Source of the DNA: Micrococcales bacterium | GTDB taxonomy: Bacteria; Actinomycetota; Actinomycetes; Actinomycetales; Cellulomonadaceae | Length of the DNA stretch: 32,847 nt | Direction: 5' to 3' | Assembly (NCBI GenBank): GCA_029267995.1 | Contig: JAJUHG010000005.1 | Location: 1 to 32,847 of the forward strand | Shown: piece after piece, positions 23,734 through 32,817 of the stretch | How the letters are laid out: every line of letters begins with the position of its first letter | Numbering within the stretch: position 1 is the first letter of the stretch | Program-made: the position numbers and the translations under genes | Notes under the pieces: model-generated | The model's input: the letters and a program-made list of their open reading frames with translations, nothing else | Database searches by the model: none | Told to the model about the DNA's origin: nothing

Positions 23734-24405
23734 ATGGACGGTGCGACGTGGCTCGAGATCCTCGGCTGGACCGGTTCGGCGATCCTCGTGTGGTCGCTGT
23801 TGCAGAACCGCATCCTGCGGCTGCGCATCATCAACCTCGTCGGCTGTCTCGTGCTCATCGCCTACAACGCCGTCGTCGAGGTGTGGCCCATGGTCGGCCT
23901 CAACGTCGTGCTCGCCGTGATCAACGTCGTGTACCTGCGCAAGCTGATCGGCACGCGGCACGACGCCGCGAGCTACGAGATCCTCGAGGTCTCCCCCGAC
24001 GAGGTCTACGTGCGGCACTTCCTGCGCACCCACGCGGCGGACATCGCGACGTTCAACCCGCACCTCGACACCGAGGCGCTCGCCGAGCGCGGCCAGGTCA
24101 CGCGGGCCACCCCCGCACCCGACGACGCCCCGCTGCGCACCTTCCTCGTCCTGCACGGACCCGAGACCGTCGGCCTCGTCGCGCTGCGGCCCGCGCCGGG
24201 CGGCGTCGGCGTGGTCGAGCTCGACTACGTGACCGAGCGGTTCCGCGACTTCACGCCCGGGGAGTTCGTGTTCCGGCGCAGCGAGACCCTCGCGGCCCAG
24301 GGGTTCACCCACATCGAGGTGCCCGTCGCGATGGCCGCGCCGTACTACGAGCGCATCGGCTTCGCCCGACGCGGCGAGTCCTTCACGCTCGACCTGACCC
24401 CCTGA
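23734..24405 (+). CDS. YgjV-like membrane domain fused to an acetyltransferase-like domain
   Basis: This 223-residue protein has, at about 1-72, three hydrophobic segments (LEILGWTGSAILVWSLLQN; LRIINLVGCLVLIAYNAVVE; PMVGLNVVLAVINVVYLRK) resembling the YgjV/PnuC-like three-helix unit. From about 80 to 223 there is a soluble domain ending VAMAAPYYERIGFARRGESF, which looks like the end of a GNAT domain, though no clear acetyl-CoA loop is visible. Its function is unknown; the soluble half may sense or modify a small molecule. Its TGA stop directly abuts the stop of the convergent dehydrogenase gene. Confidence 0.82.
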   Translation: MDGATWLEILGWTGSAILVWSLLQNRILRLRIINLVGCLVLIAYNAVVEVWPMVGLNVVLAVINVVYLRKLIGTRHDAASYEILEVSPDEVYVRHFLRTHAADIATFNPHLDTEALAERGQVTRATPAPDDAPLRTFLVLHGPETVGLVALRPAPGGVGVVELDYVTERFRDFTPGEFVFRRSETLAAQGFTHIEVPVAMAAPYYERIGFARRGESFTLDLTP

Positions 24406-25479
24406 TCAGCGCGCCCACGCCTCCCGCTCGACCACGACGTCACGCTGCTCGCGGGCCGACTCACCGATCGCGAGCGCGATCAGGTGGTCCTGGCAGGCCT
24501 CCGCGAGCGGGTACGGCTCGGGCCCCTCGCCGCGGGCCCACGCCCCGACGTCGACGAGCAGCTGCGCGACCGCGATGTCGTCCTCCGAGAGCCCCGAGCC
24601 GGCGAAGGGGTTGCGGAACAGCACCTCGCCCTCGAAGGCGATCGTGCGCAGGTCCACGCCCTCGAGGTTGAGGTCGACGCCCACCCGCCGGTACTCGAGG
24701 TGCGAGGTGATCGGGGTCGTCGCGTCCGCGAGGTAGGTCACGGCGTCGTCGTCGATCTCCCCCGCCGTGCCGCGCACCTGGATGCGACGGGCAAGGAGCG
24801 GGTTCCACCACTGGTTCGAGGTGAAGTCGTAGAGCCCCGAACGCCCGTCGCCGAAGTCGAGCACCGCGAGCGTGCGCGTCGCGTCCTTCGGCTCGGTCGA
24901 GCCCGTCCACCCGTCGGGGGTCAACGGGTCCACGAGCGGGGCGAGGAGGTCGCGCGCCGTGACGTGCACGGGGTCGAAGCCCGTGCCGAGGAACCCGCGG
25001 ATCAGCGAGGTCGCGTGGTACATGTGCGTCGAGCACACCTGAACATGCGTCGGGGTGCCGATCTTCCCCGAGCGGGCGACCGCGAGCCGCGCCGCGTGAC
25101 CCGGCATGAGCAGGTACTGCTCGGCGACCTGCACGAGGCCGCTCGCGCCGACGTCGGCCCACAAGGCCCGCAGGCCGTCGGCGTCCGGTGCGGGCGGGGT
25201 CTCGGCGAGCACCTTCGTGCCCTGGGCTACCAGTTCACGGACGGTGCCGGGCATCGCACCCCACGGGACCGAGGCGATCACGAAGTCCGGGCGCGTCGCA
25301 GCGAGCTCGGCGGTCGTGCGGACCGTCGGGATGTGCCACTGCGCACTCACCAGCTCGCCACGCTCGGCCGACCGGGTCGCGACCGCGGTGACCCGCAGGT
25401 GCTCAGGCGCCGCCTGGGCGAGGCGGAGGAAGAACTGCGAGCGCCAGCCGGAGCCGACGATGGCGAAGGACGTGGGCAC
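24406..25479 (-). CDS. Gfo/Idh/MocA-family oxidoreductase
   Basis: This 357-residue NAD(P)-dependent dehydrogenase probably acts on a sugar or cyclitol. The N-terminal Rossmann motif is AIVGSGWRSQFFLRLA (about 6-21). The usual EKP is replaced by AETPPAPD (about 92-99), so the common catalytic Lys is absent at that position. VAEQYLLMPGHAARL begins the C-terminal domain, and the rest fits the alpha/beta fold. The GTG start has GGGAGG 5 nt upstream. A -10 box TAGAAT and an operator-like ATCGAAACGAT lie about 40 nt before the start, suggesting control by a LacI-type regulator. Confidence 0.9.
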   Translation of the reverse strand: MPTSFAIVGSGWRSQFFLRLAQAAPEHLRVTAVATRSAERGELVSAQWHIPTVRTTAELAATRPDFVIASVPWGAMPGTVRELVAQGTKVLAETPPAPDADGLRALWADVGASGLVQVAEQYLLMPGHAARLAVARSGKIGTPTHVQVCSTHMYHATSLIRGFLGTGFDPVHVTARDLLAPLVDPLTPDGWTGSTEPKDATRTLAVLDFGDGRSGLYDFTSNQWWNPLLARRIQVRGTAGEIDDDAVTYLADATTPITSHLEYRRVGVDLNLEGVDLRTIAFEGEVLFRNPFAGSGLSEDDIAVAQLLVDVGAWARGEGPEPYPLAEACQDHLIALAIGESAREQRDVVVEREAWAR

Positions 25480-25512
25480 GAGAGCCTCCCGGGGCGACGC
25501 TGCACAAGACGG

Positions 25513-25527
25513 ATCGAAACGATTCTA
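25513..25527 (-). promoter_or_regulatory. Promoter with overlapping LacI-like operator for the dehydrogenase
   Basis: TAGAAT (25522-25527, leftward) matches the -10 consensus in five of six positions. ATCG-AAA-CGAT (25513-25523) is a short perfect inverted repeat covering the expected start of transcription, in the style of actinobacterial LacI-family sites. The regulator is not in the window. Confidence 0.4.
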
Positions 25528-25556
25528 GTGCGTCACCGGGCAGGACCCGGGCACGA

Positions 25557-25591
25557 CCCGGGGGCCGCACCAGGTAGGTGCGGCCCCCGGG
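25557..25591. terminator. Strong terminator after the secreted nuclease gene
   Basis: CCCGGGGGCCGCACC (25557-25571) and GGTGCGGCCCCCGGG (25577-25591) form a perfect 15-bp stem with loop AGGTA. It begins 6 nt after the stop at 25598 and separates this gene from the downstream dehydrogenase. Confidence 0.85.
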
Positions 25592-25597
25592 AATCGC

Positions 25598-28500
25598 TCA
25601 GCACCAGATCGGCGCCCACGGCGGAGCAGGTGCACGCGGCGGCGTCACATGCTTCGGCGGCCCGGCGTGCTTGGGCGGCTTCGGGTGCTTGGGCGGCTTG
25701 GGCCCCGGGTCCTTCGGCGGCTTCGGGTCCTTCGGCGGCTTCGGGTGCTTGGGCGGCTTGGGCTTCGGGTGCTTGTGCTTGCCCGTGACCTCGAGGGACG
25801 CCGTCGCGCTCGACGGAGCGACCTCGGCCGAGCCGAGGTACCTCGCCTCGACCCGGTGGGTGCCCTTCTTGAGGTGGGTCGGCAACGCGATGCCGGCCAG
25901 CCCCGAGCTCAGCTCGACCGTCCCGAACCGCTTGCCGTCGAGCATGAAGCGGACCTTGCCCTCGACCGGGACCCCGTCCGCCACGACGTGCGCGACCGCG
26001 ACGGACGACTGCCCCTTCGAGACCTTGTCAGGGGTCAGCACGAGCGTCGTCGTCGAGTCCACGGGTCCGCTCGGCTCGCCCTCGGTGACCGTCACAGCGA
26101 CGCGCACCTGCGTCCCGGACGGCGCCGCGGTGAGCACGAGCACGGTCTCGCCGACGACGTCGTCGGGCACGGTGAGCGACAGGCTCGCCGCCCCGTCCGT
26201 GACGGGGACGTCGTCGAAGGACACGGCCGAACCCTCCCACTCGACCGACAGGCTCGTGTTGAGCGGGCTGCCGAGCGAGGTCAGGTCCAGACCCGCGACG
26301 TCGAGCGTGAGCGACCCGCCCTGCTCGACCGTCTGCCCGGCCTGCGGCACCTGGACCGCCCGGCGCGCGAAGCTCGGCACGAGCGGGTTGTGGGCCGAGA
26401 CGTAGGCGATCCACGCGTCACGGTCGAGCAGACCCGAGTCGCGCGTGTCGGTCCCCTCGCGGAACACCCGGAAGTTGTCCCCGCCCTGGAGCAGGAAGTT
26501 GAACGTCCCGACCCGGTACTCCCCCGCAGGGTCGACCGGGGCACCGTCGACCCACAGCCCCGTGATCCGTTCACCGGCGGGCGCGTCGGGGTCGAAGGTG
26601 TAGGAGACGTTCGCCGAGAGACCCAGCTGCAGGTACGCCCGGGACGGGATCGTGCCGTCCTCGTTCGTCTGCCCCTGCTGCTCGAGCATCTCGACCAGCT
26701 GGGCGCCCGTGAGCGTCGTCGTGCCGAGGTTGTTGAGGAACGGCAGGACCGCGTTCGCCTCCGCGTAGGTGATCTCACCGGCGAACAGCTCGGCCCGCAG
26801 GCCACCCGGGTTCACGACGCCGATCTGCGCGCCCCCGAACGCCTCGTCCGCGAGCGTGTCGAGCAGCGCGTCCGCGACGAGGTTGCCCAGGGTCGACTCG
26901 CTCGCCCGGTCGTCCCGGCCCGAGGTCGGGTCAGGCCCAGGGCCGACGTACACACCGTCGACGTAGGAGCCGCCCGAGAACGCCGTCGTGATGTCGGCAG
27001 CCGCCGCACCGACGACCTGCGACCCGATCTCCTCGGCCACCTCGAGGGCGTCCTCGACGATCTGCGCGACCTCGGCGACCCGCGGGAACGTCGCGACGAG
27101 ATCCTCGACGGGCGTCGAGGTGAGCGGCACGATCTGGCTCGTGTGCTCGAGCACCTCGCCGGTCTCACGGTCGACGCTCAGCACGATCTGCCCGACCGCC
27201 GAGCCGTACTCGCCCGCCTGCATGACCGGCCGCGTCCGGCCCGCCTCGCCCGGGACGGGCGCCTCGAAGGCGTACCGGCCGTTCGTGTGACCGTTGAGGA
27301 TCGCGTCGACCTCGGGGCTGATGCCCTCGACGATCGAGGCGAAGGTCTCCGAGTCCGCGACGGCGTCCTCGAGGGTCGCCCCCTCCTCCTCGATCACCGG
27401 CGAACCCTCGTGCAGGGTCGCGAGCAGGACCTGCGCCTCGCCGTTCGACTCGTCACCGTCGCTCAGCTGGGCCGCGACACGGTTGACCGCCTCGACCGGG
27501 TCCCCGAAGTCGAGGCCCTCGACGCCCGCGGGGAGCACGAGCGAGGGGACCTCCTGCGTCACGGCACCGATCACCCCGACGCTCACCCCGTCGACGTCGA
27601 AGATCGCGTACTCGGCGAGCACGGGCGTCGTCGTCCCCTCGGCGTAGATGTTCGCCGCGAGGTAGGGCCACTGCGCGTTGCGGTCACCGTCGGGGCCGAT
27701 CACCCGGTCCACGAGGTCGGCGAAGCCCTGGTCGAGCTCGTGGTTGCCGACCGCCGAGACGTCGAGCTCGAGCGCGTTGAGCACGTCGATCGTCGGCTGG
27801 TCCTGCTGGACCGAGGACGCGAACTCGCTCGCCCCGATGTTGTCGCCCGCGGACCACAGCAGCGTGCTGTCCTCGCCGCCCGCGGCGCGCAGCTCCTCGA
27901 TCGTCCCGGCCCACACCGCGGTCGAGGAGTTGATACGACCGTGGAAGTCGTTGAAGCCCAGGAGGTTCAGGTCGAGGACCTGCGAGTCGCCGTCGTCGGC
28001 CGGGTCGAAGCCCACGATCACGGGATCGTGGTCGGACGAACGGAACACCGAGGTGTCATAGAGGTCCGTCACGTTGTAGTTGTGCCGCGAGTACTCGAGG
28101 GCGAGCGCCTCGACGGCGTTGATGTTCCACACGTCGACACCCGTCACGCTCGCGTCCGCGGCGGCCGAGGCGAAGATGTGGTCGAGCGAGCCGACCTCCC
28201 CGCCGAACACGTACGTCGACTCACCAGTCTTGGGCGCCTGGTTCACGTACCCGGCCGCCTCGACGACCTTGACCGGGTCCTCGTGGGAGTAGGAGTTGAA
28301 GTCACCCAGGAGGAAGACATGGTCCGTGCCGACCTGCGTCGCGACGTCGTCGGCGAACGCGACGAGCGCCTCGGCCTGCGCGACGCGCGCGGCGTTGTAC
28401 GCACCCTGGCCGTCGCCCTGGTCGGCGTCGTCACCGGTCGCCCCGCCCGAGCTCTTGGACTTGAAGTGGTTGACGACCGCGAGGAACTCCCCACCGTCGG

Positions 28501-30484
28501 CCCCCACGGGCCGGAACGCCTGGGCGAGCGGCTCACGGGCGTTCGTGAACGCGGGGTCGTCGAGCAGGATGTGCGAGTCCCCCACGAGCTCGACCGCGTC
28601 CGTCCGGTAGATGAACGCCGTGCGGATGACGTCCTCCTCGGCAGGGGTCTCGGCGGGCGAGGGTGCGTAGCCCCAGACCTCGGAGCCCTCGGCCTCGTTG
28701 AGCGCCGCGACGAGGGTCGCGAGCGCGAAGTCACGGTCCTTGCCGAACGGCGCGGAGTTCTCGATCTCCTGCAGGCCCACGACGTCCGCGCCGAGCGCCG
28801 TGATGGCCGCGACGATCTTGGCCTCCTGGCGCTCGAGGTTCGCCACGTCGGCCGCACCGCGGGCAAGGCAGCCACCGCTGACCGTCACGGGGTTGCCCTC
28901 ACGGTCGGTGTAGTACGTGCACCCGGTGAGCTCGTCGCCCGTGGTCGCGAAGTAGTTCAGGACGTTGAACGTCGCGATCTGCACCGTCCCGCCGACGTCC
29001 TCGGGCGCCGCGGTGCGGGTGTTGTCGAACGAGGCCGGCTGGACCTCGTCCGCGTTGTCGGGCGTCAGGTGCGTCGTGGGCTGGACCTTCCACGCGTCGT
29101 TGCGGAAGTCGAGCACGACGGGCCGTTCAAAGGTCGCGGCCGCGCCTGTGCGCACGGGGTTGTCGAGCGAGAGGTAGGGCAGCGGGATGTTCTTGTTCGC
29201 CCCGCCGTTCGCGCTGGACAGGAAGTTGATCGACGCGCCGTCGTCGAGCACGAGGCGGCGCGCGGCGTTGTCGGCGATCACGGCGGCCTGCTCGGCACTG
29301 CCCGGGTCCGCGACGTCGGTCGGCACGACGAGCGGAGTCGCGCCCGCCGCGAGGACGATCTCGCCGTACTGGTTGGTCGGGTACACGTCGGAGACCGTGA
29401 AGTCACCCTCGAGGTCGAGCAGCATGCCCTCGAGCACCTCACGCTCGGCCTCGGTCGCGGGGTACGTGGTCACGGTCGGCTTGACCGCCTCGGCGGGCTC
29501 GTCGAGCACCTCGACCTCGGACACCGCGATCTCGGTGAGCCCGAAGAACTCGACGACCTCACCCGTGACGCGCACGTGGTCGCCGATCTCGACGTCGGTC
29601 GAGCCGTAGGCGAACACGGCGTGCGAGGCGTCGTGGCTCTCGTCGAGGTCGCCGCCCGTGCCCGCGGTCTGCAGGTAGAAGCCGTCGAAGCCGCCCGTGG
29701 GGTACACCGCGGTCACGACACCCGTGGTCGTCACGGTCTGCCCCGCGACGGGGCTCGCGGCACCCGTGCCCTGGATCTCGGCGATCGAGAGCTCCTCGGG
29801 GTCGCCGGGGTCGCCGCTTGAGCCGCCTGAGGCGGTCGGCGTGATGTCGTCGGAGAGCGTGAAGTCAGCCGCGTTGTTGTCGGTGTCGATCCCGTCGGTG
29901 CGCTGGAACGACGGCGCGTCGGCGTTGCTCGAGGGCGCCGCGGCGGCCGCGGTCTCGAAGGTGTTCGACGTGCCGTAGCCGAGCAGGTCGACGACGACGC
30001 CGCCCGTGGTCACCGAGCCGGGGGCAAAGGACTGCGCGGTCGTGACGTTCGCGAGCAGGATCGTGCCGGTCGTGCCCGAGGGGTTGATCGAGCCGGAGAC
30101 GTCCGGGGTCGGCAGGTCGGCCCCGTTCGTACCGTTCGAGCCCCCTGCGACGAGGAAGTACCCGCCCGCAGGGATCGTCCCGCTGAGCGGGGTCACACCC
30201 GTGAACGAGCCGGTCCCCGTGGCCGAGCGGTACTGCAAGGACCACCCGGTCAGGTCGACGTCGGTGTCGGTCGGGTTGAACAGCTCGACGAACTTGCGGT
30301 TGAACTGCGCGCCGGAGCTTCCTCCGGACAGGAACGCCTCGTTGATGACGACTCCCGAACCGTCCGGGGCGGCCATCGCGGGCTGGACGCCCACGAGGCC
30401 GAGGCCGACGGCGAGGCCCGCGACGAGGGCAAGCAGCGGTCGGCGGAAGGTTTGTCGGGTTCGTGCGGCTCGTGCTGGGGACAC
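25598..30484 (-). CDS. Secreted multidomain nuclease/5'-nucleotidase (NucH/ExeM plus UshA-like)
   Basis: The protein has 1628 residues. A signal peptide (cleavage likely after AMA, about 38) is followed by a lamin-tail domain (about 45-140, INEAFLSGG, KFVELFNP). An OB-like segment lies at about 230-330. A DNase I-like domain spans about 500-830 with LQEIEN (about 571), GDFNS (about 725) and SDHDP (about 815). A 5'-nucleotidase metallophosphatase follows at about 840-1100 with NDFHGR, GDNIG, GNHELDQG and NGHTN, then its substrate domain at about 1160-1375 (NPGGLRAE). Two Ig-like regions precede a Lys/Pro repeat tail (about 1570-1612) ending in IWC. The protein could degrade extracellular DNA and dephosphorylate the nucleotides. 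The GTG start has GAGGAG 6 nt upstream. No LPXTG is present. Confidence 0.94.
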   Translation of the reverse strand: MSPARAARTRQTFRRPLLALVAGLAVGLGLVGVQPAMAAPDGSGVVINEAFLSGGSSGAQFNRKFVELFNPTDTDVDLTGWSLQYRSATGTGSFTGVTPLSGTIPAGGYFLVAGGSNGTNGADLPTPDVSGSINPSGTTGTILLANVTTAQSFAPGSVTTGGVVVDLLGYGTSNTFETAAAAAPSSNADAPSFQRTDGIDTDNNAADFTLSDDITPTASGGSSGDPGDPEELSIAEIQGTGAASPVAGQTVTTTGVVTAVYPTGGFDGFYLQTAGTGGDLDESHDASHAVFAYGSTDVEIGDHVRVTGEVVEFFGLTEIAVSEVEVLDEPAEAVKPTVTTYPATEAEREVLEGMLLDLEGDFTVSDVYPTNQYGEIVLAAGATPLVVPTDVADPGSAEQAAVIADNAARRLVLDDGASINFLSSANGGANKNIPLPYLSLDNPVRTGAAATFERPVVLDFRNDAWKVQPTTHLTPDNADEVQPASFDNTRTAAPEDVGGTVQIATFNVLNYFATTGDELTGCTYYTDREGNPVTVSGGCLARGAADVANLERQEAKIVAAITALGADVVGLQEIENSAPFGKDRDFALATLVAALNEAEGSEVWGYAPSPAETPAEEDVIRTAFIYRTDAVELVGDSHILLDDPAFTNAREPLAQAFRPVGADGGEFLAVVNHFKSKSSGGATGDDADQGDGQGAYNAARVAQAEALVAFADDVATQVGTDHVFLLGDFNSYSHEDPVKVVEAAGYVNQAPKTGESTYVFGGEVGSLDHIFASAAADASVTGVDVWNINAVEALALEYSRHNYNVTDLYDTSVFRSSDHDPVIVGFDPADDGDSQVLDLNLLGFNDFHGRINSSTAVWAGTIEELRAAGGEDSTLLWSAGDNIGASEFASSVQQDQPTIDVLNALELDVSAVGNHELDQGFADLVDRVIGPDGDRNAQWPYLAANIYAEGTTTPVLAEYAIFDVDGVSVGVIGAVTQEVPSLVLPAGVEGLDFGDPVEAVNRVAAQLSDGDESNGEAQVLLATLHEGSPVIEEEGATLEDAVADSETFASIVEGISPEVDAILNGHTNGRYAFEAPVPGEAGRTRPVMQAGEYGSAVGQIVLSVDRETGEVLEHTSQIVPLTSTPVEDLVATFPRVAEVAQIVEDALEVAEEIGSQVVGAAAADITTAFSGGSYVDGVYVGPGPDPTSGRDDRASESTLGNLVADALLDTLADEAFGGAQIGVVNPGGLRAELFAGEITYAEANAVLPFLNNLGTTTLTGAQLVEMLEQQGQTNEDGTIPSRAYLQLGLSANVSYTFDPDAPAGERITGLWVDGAPVDPAGEYRVGTFNFLLQGGDNFRVFREGTDTRDSGLLDRDAWIAYVSAHNPLVPSFARRAVQVPQAGQTVEQGGSLTLDVAGLDLTSLGSPLNTSLSVEWEGSAVSFDDVPVTDGAASLSLTVPDDVVGETVLVLTAAPSGTQVRVAVTVTEGEPSGPVDSTTTLVLTPDKVSKGQSSVAVAHVVADGVPVEGKVRFMLDGKRFGTVELSSGLAGIALPTHLKKGTHRVEARYLGSAEVAPSSATASLEVTGKHKHPKPKPPKHPKPPKDPKPPKDPGPKPPKHPKPPKHAGPPKHVTPPRAPAPPWAPIWC
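25649..25783 (-). repeat. Proline-lysine coding repeat
   Basis: Imperfect units of about 18-24 bp, such as GGCTTCGGGTCCTTCGGC on the + strand, encode PPKDPK, PPKHPK and PKPPKH in the C-terminal tail of the nuclease. It is likely a wall-spanning or wall-binding spacer and a place where repeat number may vary between strains. Confidence 0.85.
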
Positions 30485-30744
30485 CGGGTTCTCCTCGCTC
30501 GTGGCTGACGAAGTCAGGCTGGGCGGCCTCGGTGGCCCGCGCGTGAACGCACGATGGCCGGAGCGCGAGCATCCTCGGTCGCCGCATCCCTCGGGGGCGC
30601 GCCCGTGCAGGCGGTCCCCGCCGCCGAGTATTCGCCCGGTTCGCCCGTTTCGCACCTCGAGAGCATGTTGAGCCCTTGGTCCTGCCCGTCCGCCTGGCGC
30701 TGGCTAGCATTCTTGGCAAGCCACGCTCGACCCGAGGAGCGCCC
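30485..30744. other. Divergent intergenic region between the nuclease and EF-G2 genes
   Basis: These 260 bp contain no gene I can support. For the rightward gene, TAGCAT (30705-30710) is a possible -10 box giving a leader of about 28 nt. A short TGAC...GTCA inverted repeat (CTGACGAAGTCAG on the + strand, near 30506-30518) lies upstream of the nuclease start. No clear nuclease promoter was identified. Confidence 0.4.
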
Positions 30745-32817
30745 ATGGACACGGCGACGACGCCCCAGATCCGCAACGTTGCCCTCGTGGGGCACGCCGG
30801 GAGCGGCAAGACGACGCTCGTCGAGGCGCTCCTGCATCGCGCGGGCGTGACGACCCGCCCGGGTCGGGTCGAGGACGGCACGACCGTGACCGACCACGAG
30901 CCCGAGGCGATCGCGCACGGCATCTCCCTCTCGGCGAACCTCGCGCCCATGACGTGGACGTGCGCGACGGGGGCGACCACGAGGATCAACCTCATCGACA
31001 CCCCCGGCTTCGCGGACTTCGCGGGGGCGACCGACGCGGCGCTCGCGGTCGCCGACCTTGCGGTCGTGGTGGTGAGCGCGGTCGACGGGGTCGAGGTAGG
31101 CACCGAGCAGGTGTGGGCGCAGTGCGAGGCCGCGGGGATCCCGCGGCTGATCTTTGTCACGAAGGAGGACCGCCCACGCGCGGACTTCCACGCGGTGCTC
31201 GCCGAGCTGCGGGCGCGCTTCGGGACGGGGGTCGTCCCGCTCCAGCTCCCGCTCGGGGAGGAGGAGTCGTTGCACGGCGTCGCGGACGTGCTCACCGAGG
31301 AGTCCTTCGACTACGACGCGAGCGGGCAGGCGCGGCCGGCCGAGGCGCCCGACGACGTCGCCGCGGAGCAGCACGAGCTCCACGAGCAGGTCACCGAGGA
31401 GATCGTCTCGGGCGACGACGACGCGCTCGAGCGGTACCTCTCGGGCGAGGTGCCCTCGGCGAGCGAGCTCGAGACCTCGCTCGCGCACGAGGTCCTCGCG
31501 GGCACCGCGTTCCCCGTGCTGCTCGGTTCGGCCTTGACCGGGGTCGGCGTCGACCAGCTCGCGGAGTACGTGTGCGAGCTCGGCCCCTCCCCCGCGGACC
31601 GGCCGACGACGCTCATGGCGGGGGATACCGAGGTCGAGGTCACGGCCGACCCCGCGGGCGAGCCCGCGCTGCTCGTGTTCCGCACCGTGACCGACCCCTT
31701 CGTGGGCCAGCTCTCGCTGTTCAAGGTGCTCTCGGGGACCGTGCGCAACGACATGCGTCTGGTCAACGCGACGACCGGTCAGGAGGAGCGGCTGCACGGG
31801 CTGTTCTTCCTGCGCGGCAAGGAGCACCTGCCGACGACGACGGTCGTGGCCGGGGACATCGCCGCCGCACCCAAGCTCGCCGGCTCCCCGACAGGTTCGG
31901 TGCTCGCTCTCGGGAAGGTCCCGCTGCGCTTCCGCGGCTTGCCCGAGCGTGGCACTCCGTACGCGGTCGCGCTCCAGCCCGCGACGCAGGCCGACGACGA
32001 CAAGCTCTCCGCGGCGCTTGCGAAGCTCGTCGCGGAGGACCCGACGCTGCGCGTCGAGCGGGTCGGCGGGGCGGGTGCGGGCCAGACGGTCATGCGCGGT
32101 CTGGGTGACGTGCACGTCACGGTCGCGATCGAGCGGCTCGCGCGCAAGTTCGGCGTCGAGGTGCGGACCGAACCGGTCAAGGTCGCCTACCGCGAGACGA
32201 TCACCCGGCCGACCGAGGCCGAGGGGCGGCTCAAGAAGCAGTCGGGCGGGCACGGCCAGTTCGCGATCGCCCAGCTGCGCCTGCGCCCGCTCGAGCGGGG
32301 CGCGGGCGTGACATTCAAGGACTCGGTCGTGGGCGGCGCGATCCCGCGCAACTACATCCCTGCGGTCGAGCGGGGCGTGCGCGAGGCGATGGCGGCGGGC
32401 GGGCCGCGCGGCTTCGAGGTCGTCGACGTCGAGGTCGAGTGCTACGACGGCAAGCACCACTCGGTCGACTCCTCCGAGATGGCGTTCCGCACTGCGGCGG
32501 TGCTCGGGGTCAAGGAGGCGCTCGCGAAGGGGGGCACGACCGTGCTCGAGCCGGTCTGCACGGTGCGCGTGCGGGTCCCCACGGCGCAGCAGGGCGACGT
32601 CATGGGCGACCTGTCGGCAAGGCGCGGGCGCATCTCCTCGACGGACGTGCTCGACGGTGACGTGTGCCAGATCGAGGCGCTCGTACCGGAGGCCGAGCTG
32701 ACCCGCTACGTCGCCGACCTGCGCTCGATCACGGGCGGTCACGGGGAGTTCGACACCGAGTTCTCGCACTACGAGCCCGTGCCCGACCACCTCGTCGCCA
32801 AGCTCACCGAGTCCTGA
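30745..32817 (+). CDS. Elongation factor G-like protein EF-G2
   Basis: This 690-residue translational GTPase paralogue is the type that accompanies genuine EF-G in Actinobacteria; the mycobacterial EF-G2 binds GTP but is reported not to support translocation normally. G1 is GHAGSGKTT (about 12-20) and G3 is DTPGFADF. The G2 region reads AHGISLSA instead of the EF-G RGITI pattern. G4 reads TKED instead of NKxD. Domains II to V are present; domain IV holds GGHGQFAIAQLRLRPLERG, and domain V ends SITGGHGEFDTEFSHYEPVP. GAGGAG lies 6 nt before the ATG, which fixes the start. It is not part of a str operon here. Confidence 0.94.
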   Translation: MDTATTPQIRNVALVGHAGSGKTTLVEALLHRAGVTTRPGRVEDGTTVTDHEPEAIAHGISLSANLAPMTWTCATGATTRINLIDTPGFADFAGATDAALAVADLAVVVVSAVDGVEVGTEQVWAQCEAAGIPRLIFVTKEDRPRADFHAVLAELRARFGTGVVPLQLPLGEEESLHGVADVLTEESFDYDASGQARPAEAPDDVAAEQHELHEQVTEEIVSGDDDALERYLSGEVPSASELETSLAHEVLAGTAFPVLLGSALTGVGVDQLAEYVCELGPSPADRPTTLMAGDTEVEVTADPAGEPALLVFRTVTDPFVGQLSLFKVLSGTVRNDMRLVNATTGQEERLHGLFFLRGKEHLPTTTVVAGDIAAAPKLAGSPTGSVLALGKVPLRFRGLPERGTPYAVALQPATQADDDKLSAALAKLVAEDPTLRVERVGGAGAGQTVMRGLGDVHVTVAIERLARKFGVEVRTEPVKVAYRETITRPTEAEGRLKKQSGGHGQFAIAQLRLRPLERGAGVTFKDSVVGGAIPRNYIPAVERGVREAMAAGGPRGFEVVDVEVECYDGKHHSVDSSEMAFRTAAVLGVKEALAKGGTTVLEPVCTVRVRVPTAQQGDVMGDLSARRGRISSTDVLDGDVCQIEALVPEAELTRYVADLRSITGGHGEFDTEFSHYEPVPDHLVAKLTES

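Noticed and set aside
25649-25783. Short tandem repeats considered as a non-coding satellite or origin iterons
   Set aside because: They are in frame and encode the Lys/Pro-rich tail of the secreted nuclease.
27270-27300. GHTN in the 5'-nucleotidase domain considered as a lost metal-binding His
   Set aside because: Animal ecto-5'-nucleotidases have GHSN at this position, so Asn here is a normal family variant.
25649-29821. A 1390-residue open frame on the + strand
   Set aside because: It is antisense to the nuclease gene, is dominated by Arg/Asp/Val/Leu from GC-rich codons in the wrong frame, and contains no recognisable domain; the minus-strand frame has a signal peptide and catalytic motifs.
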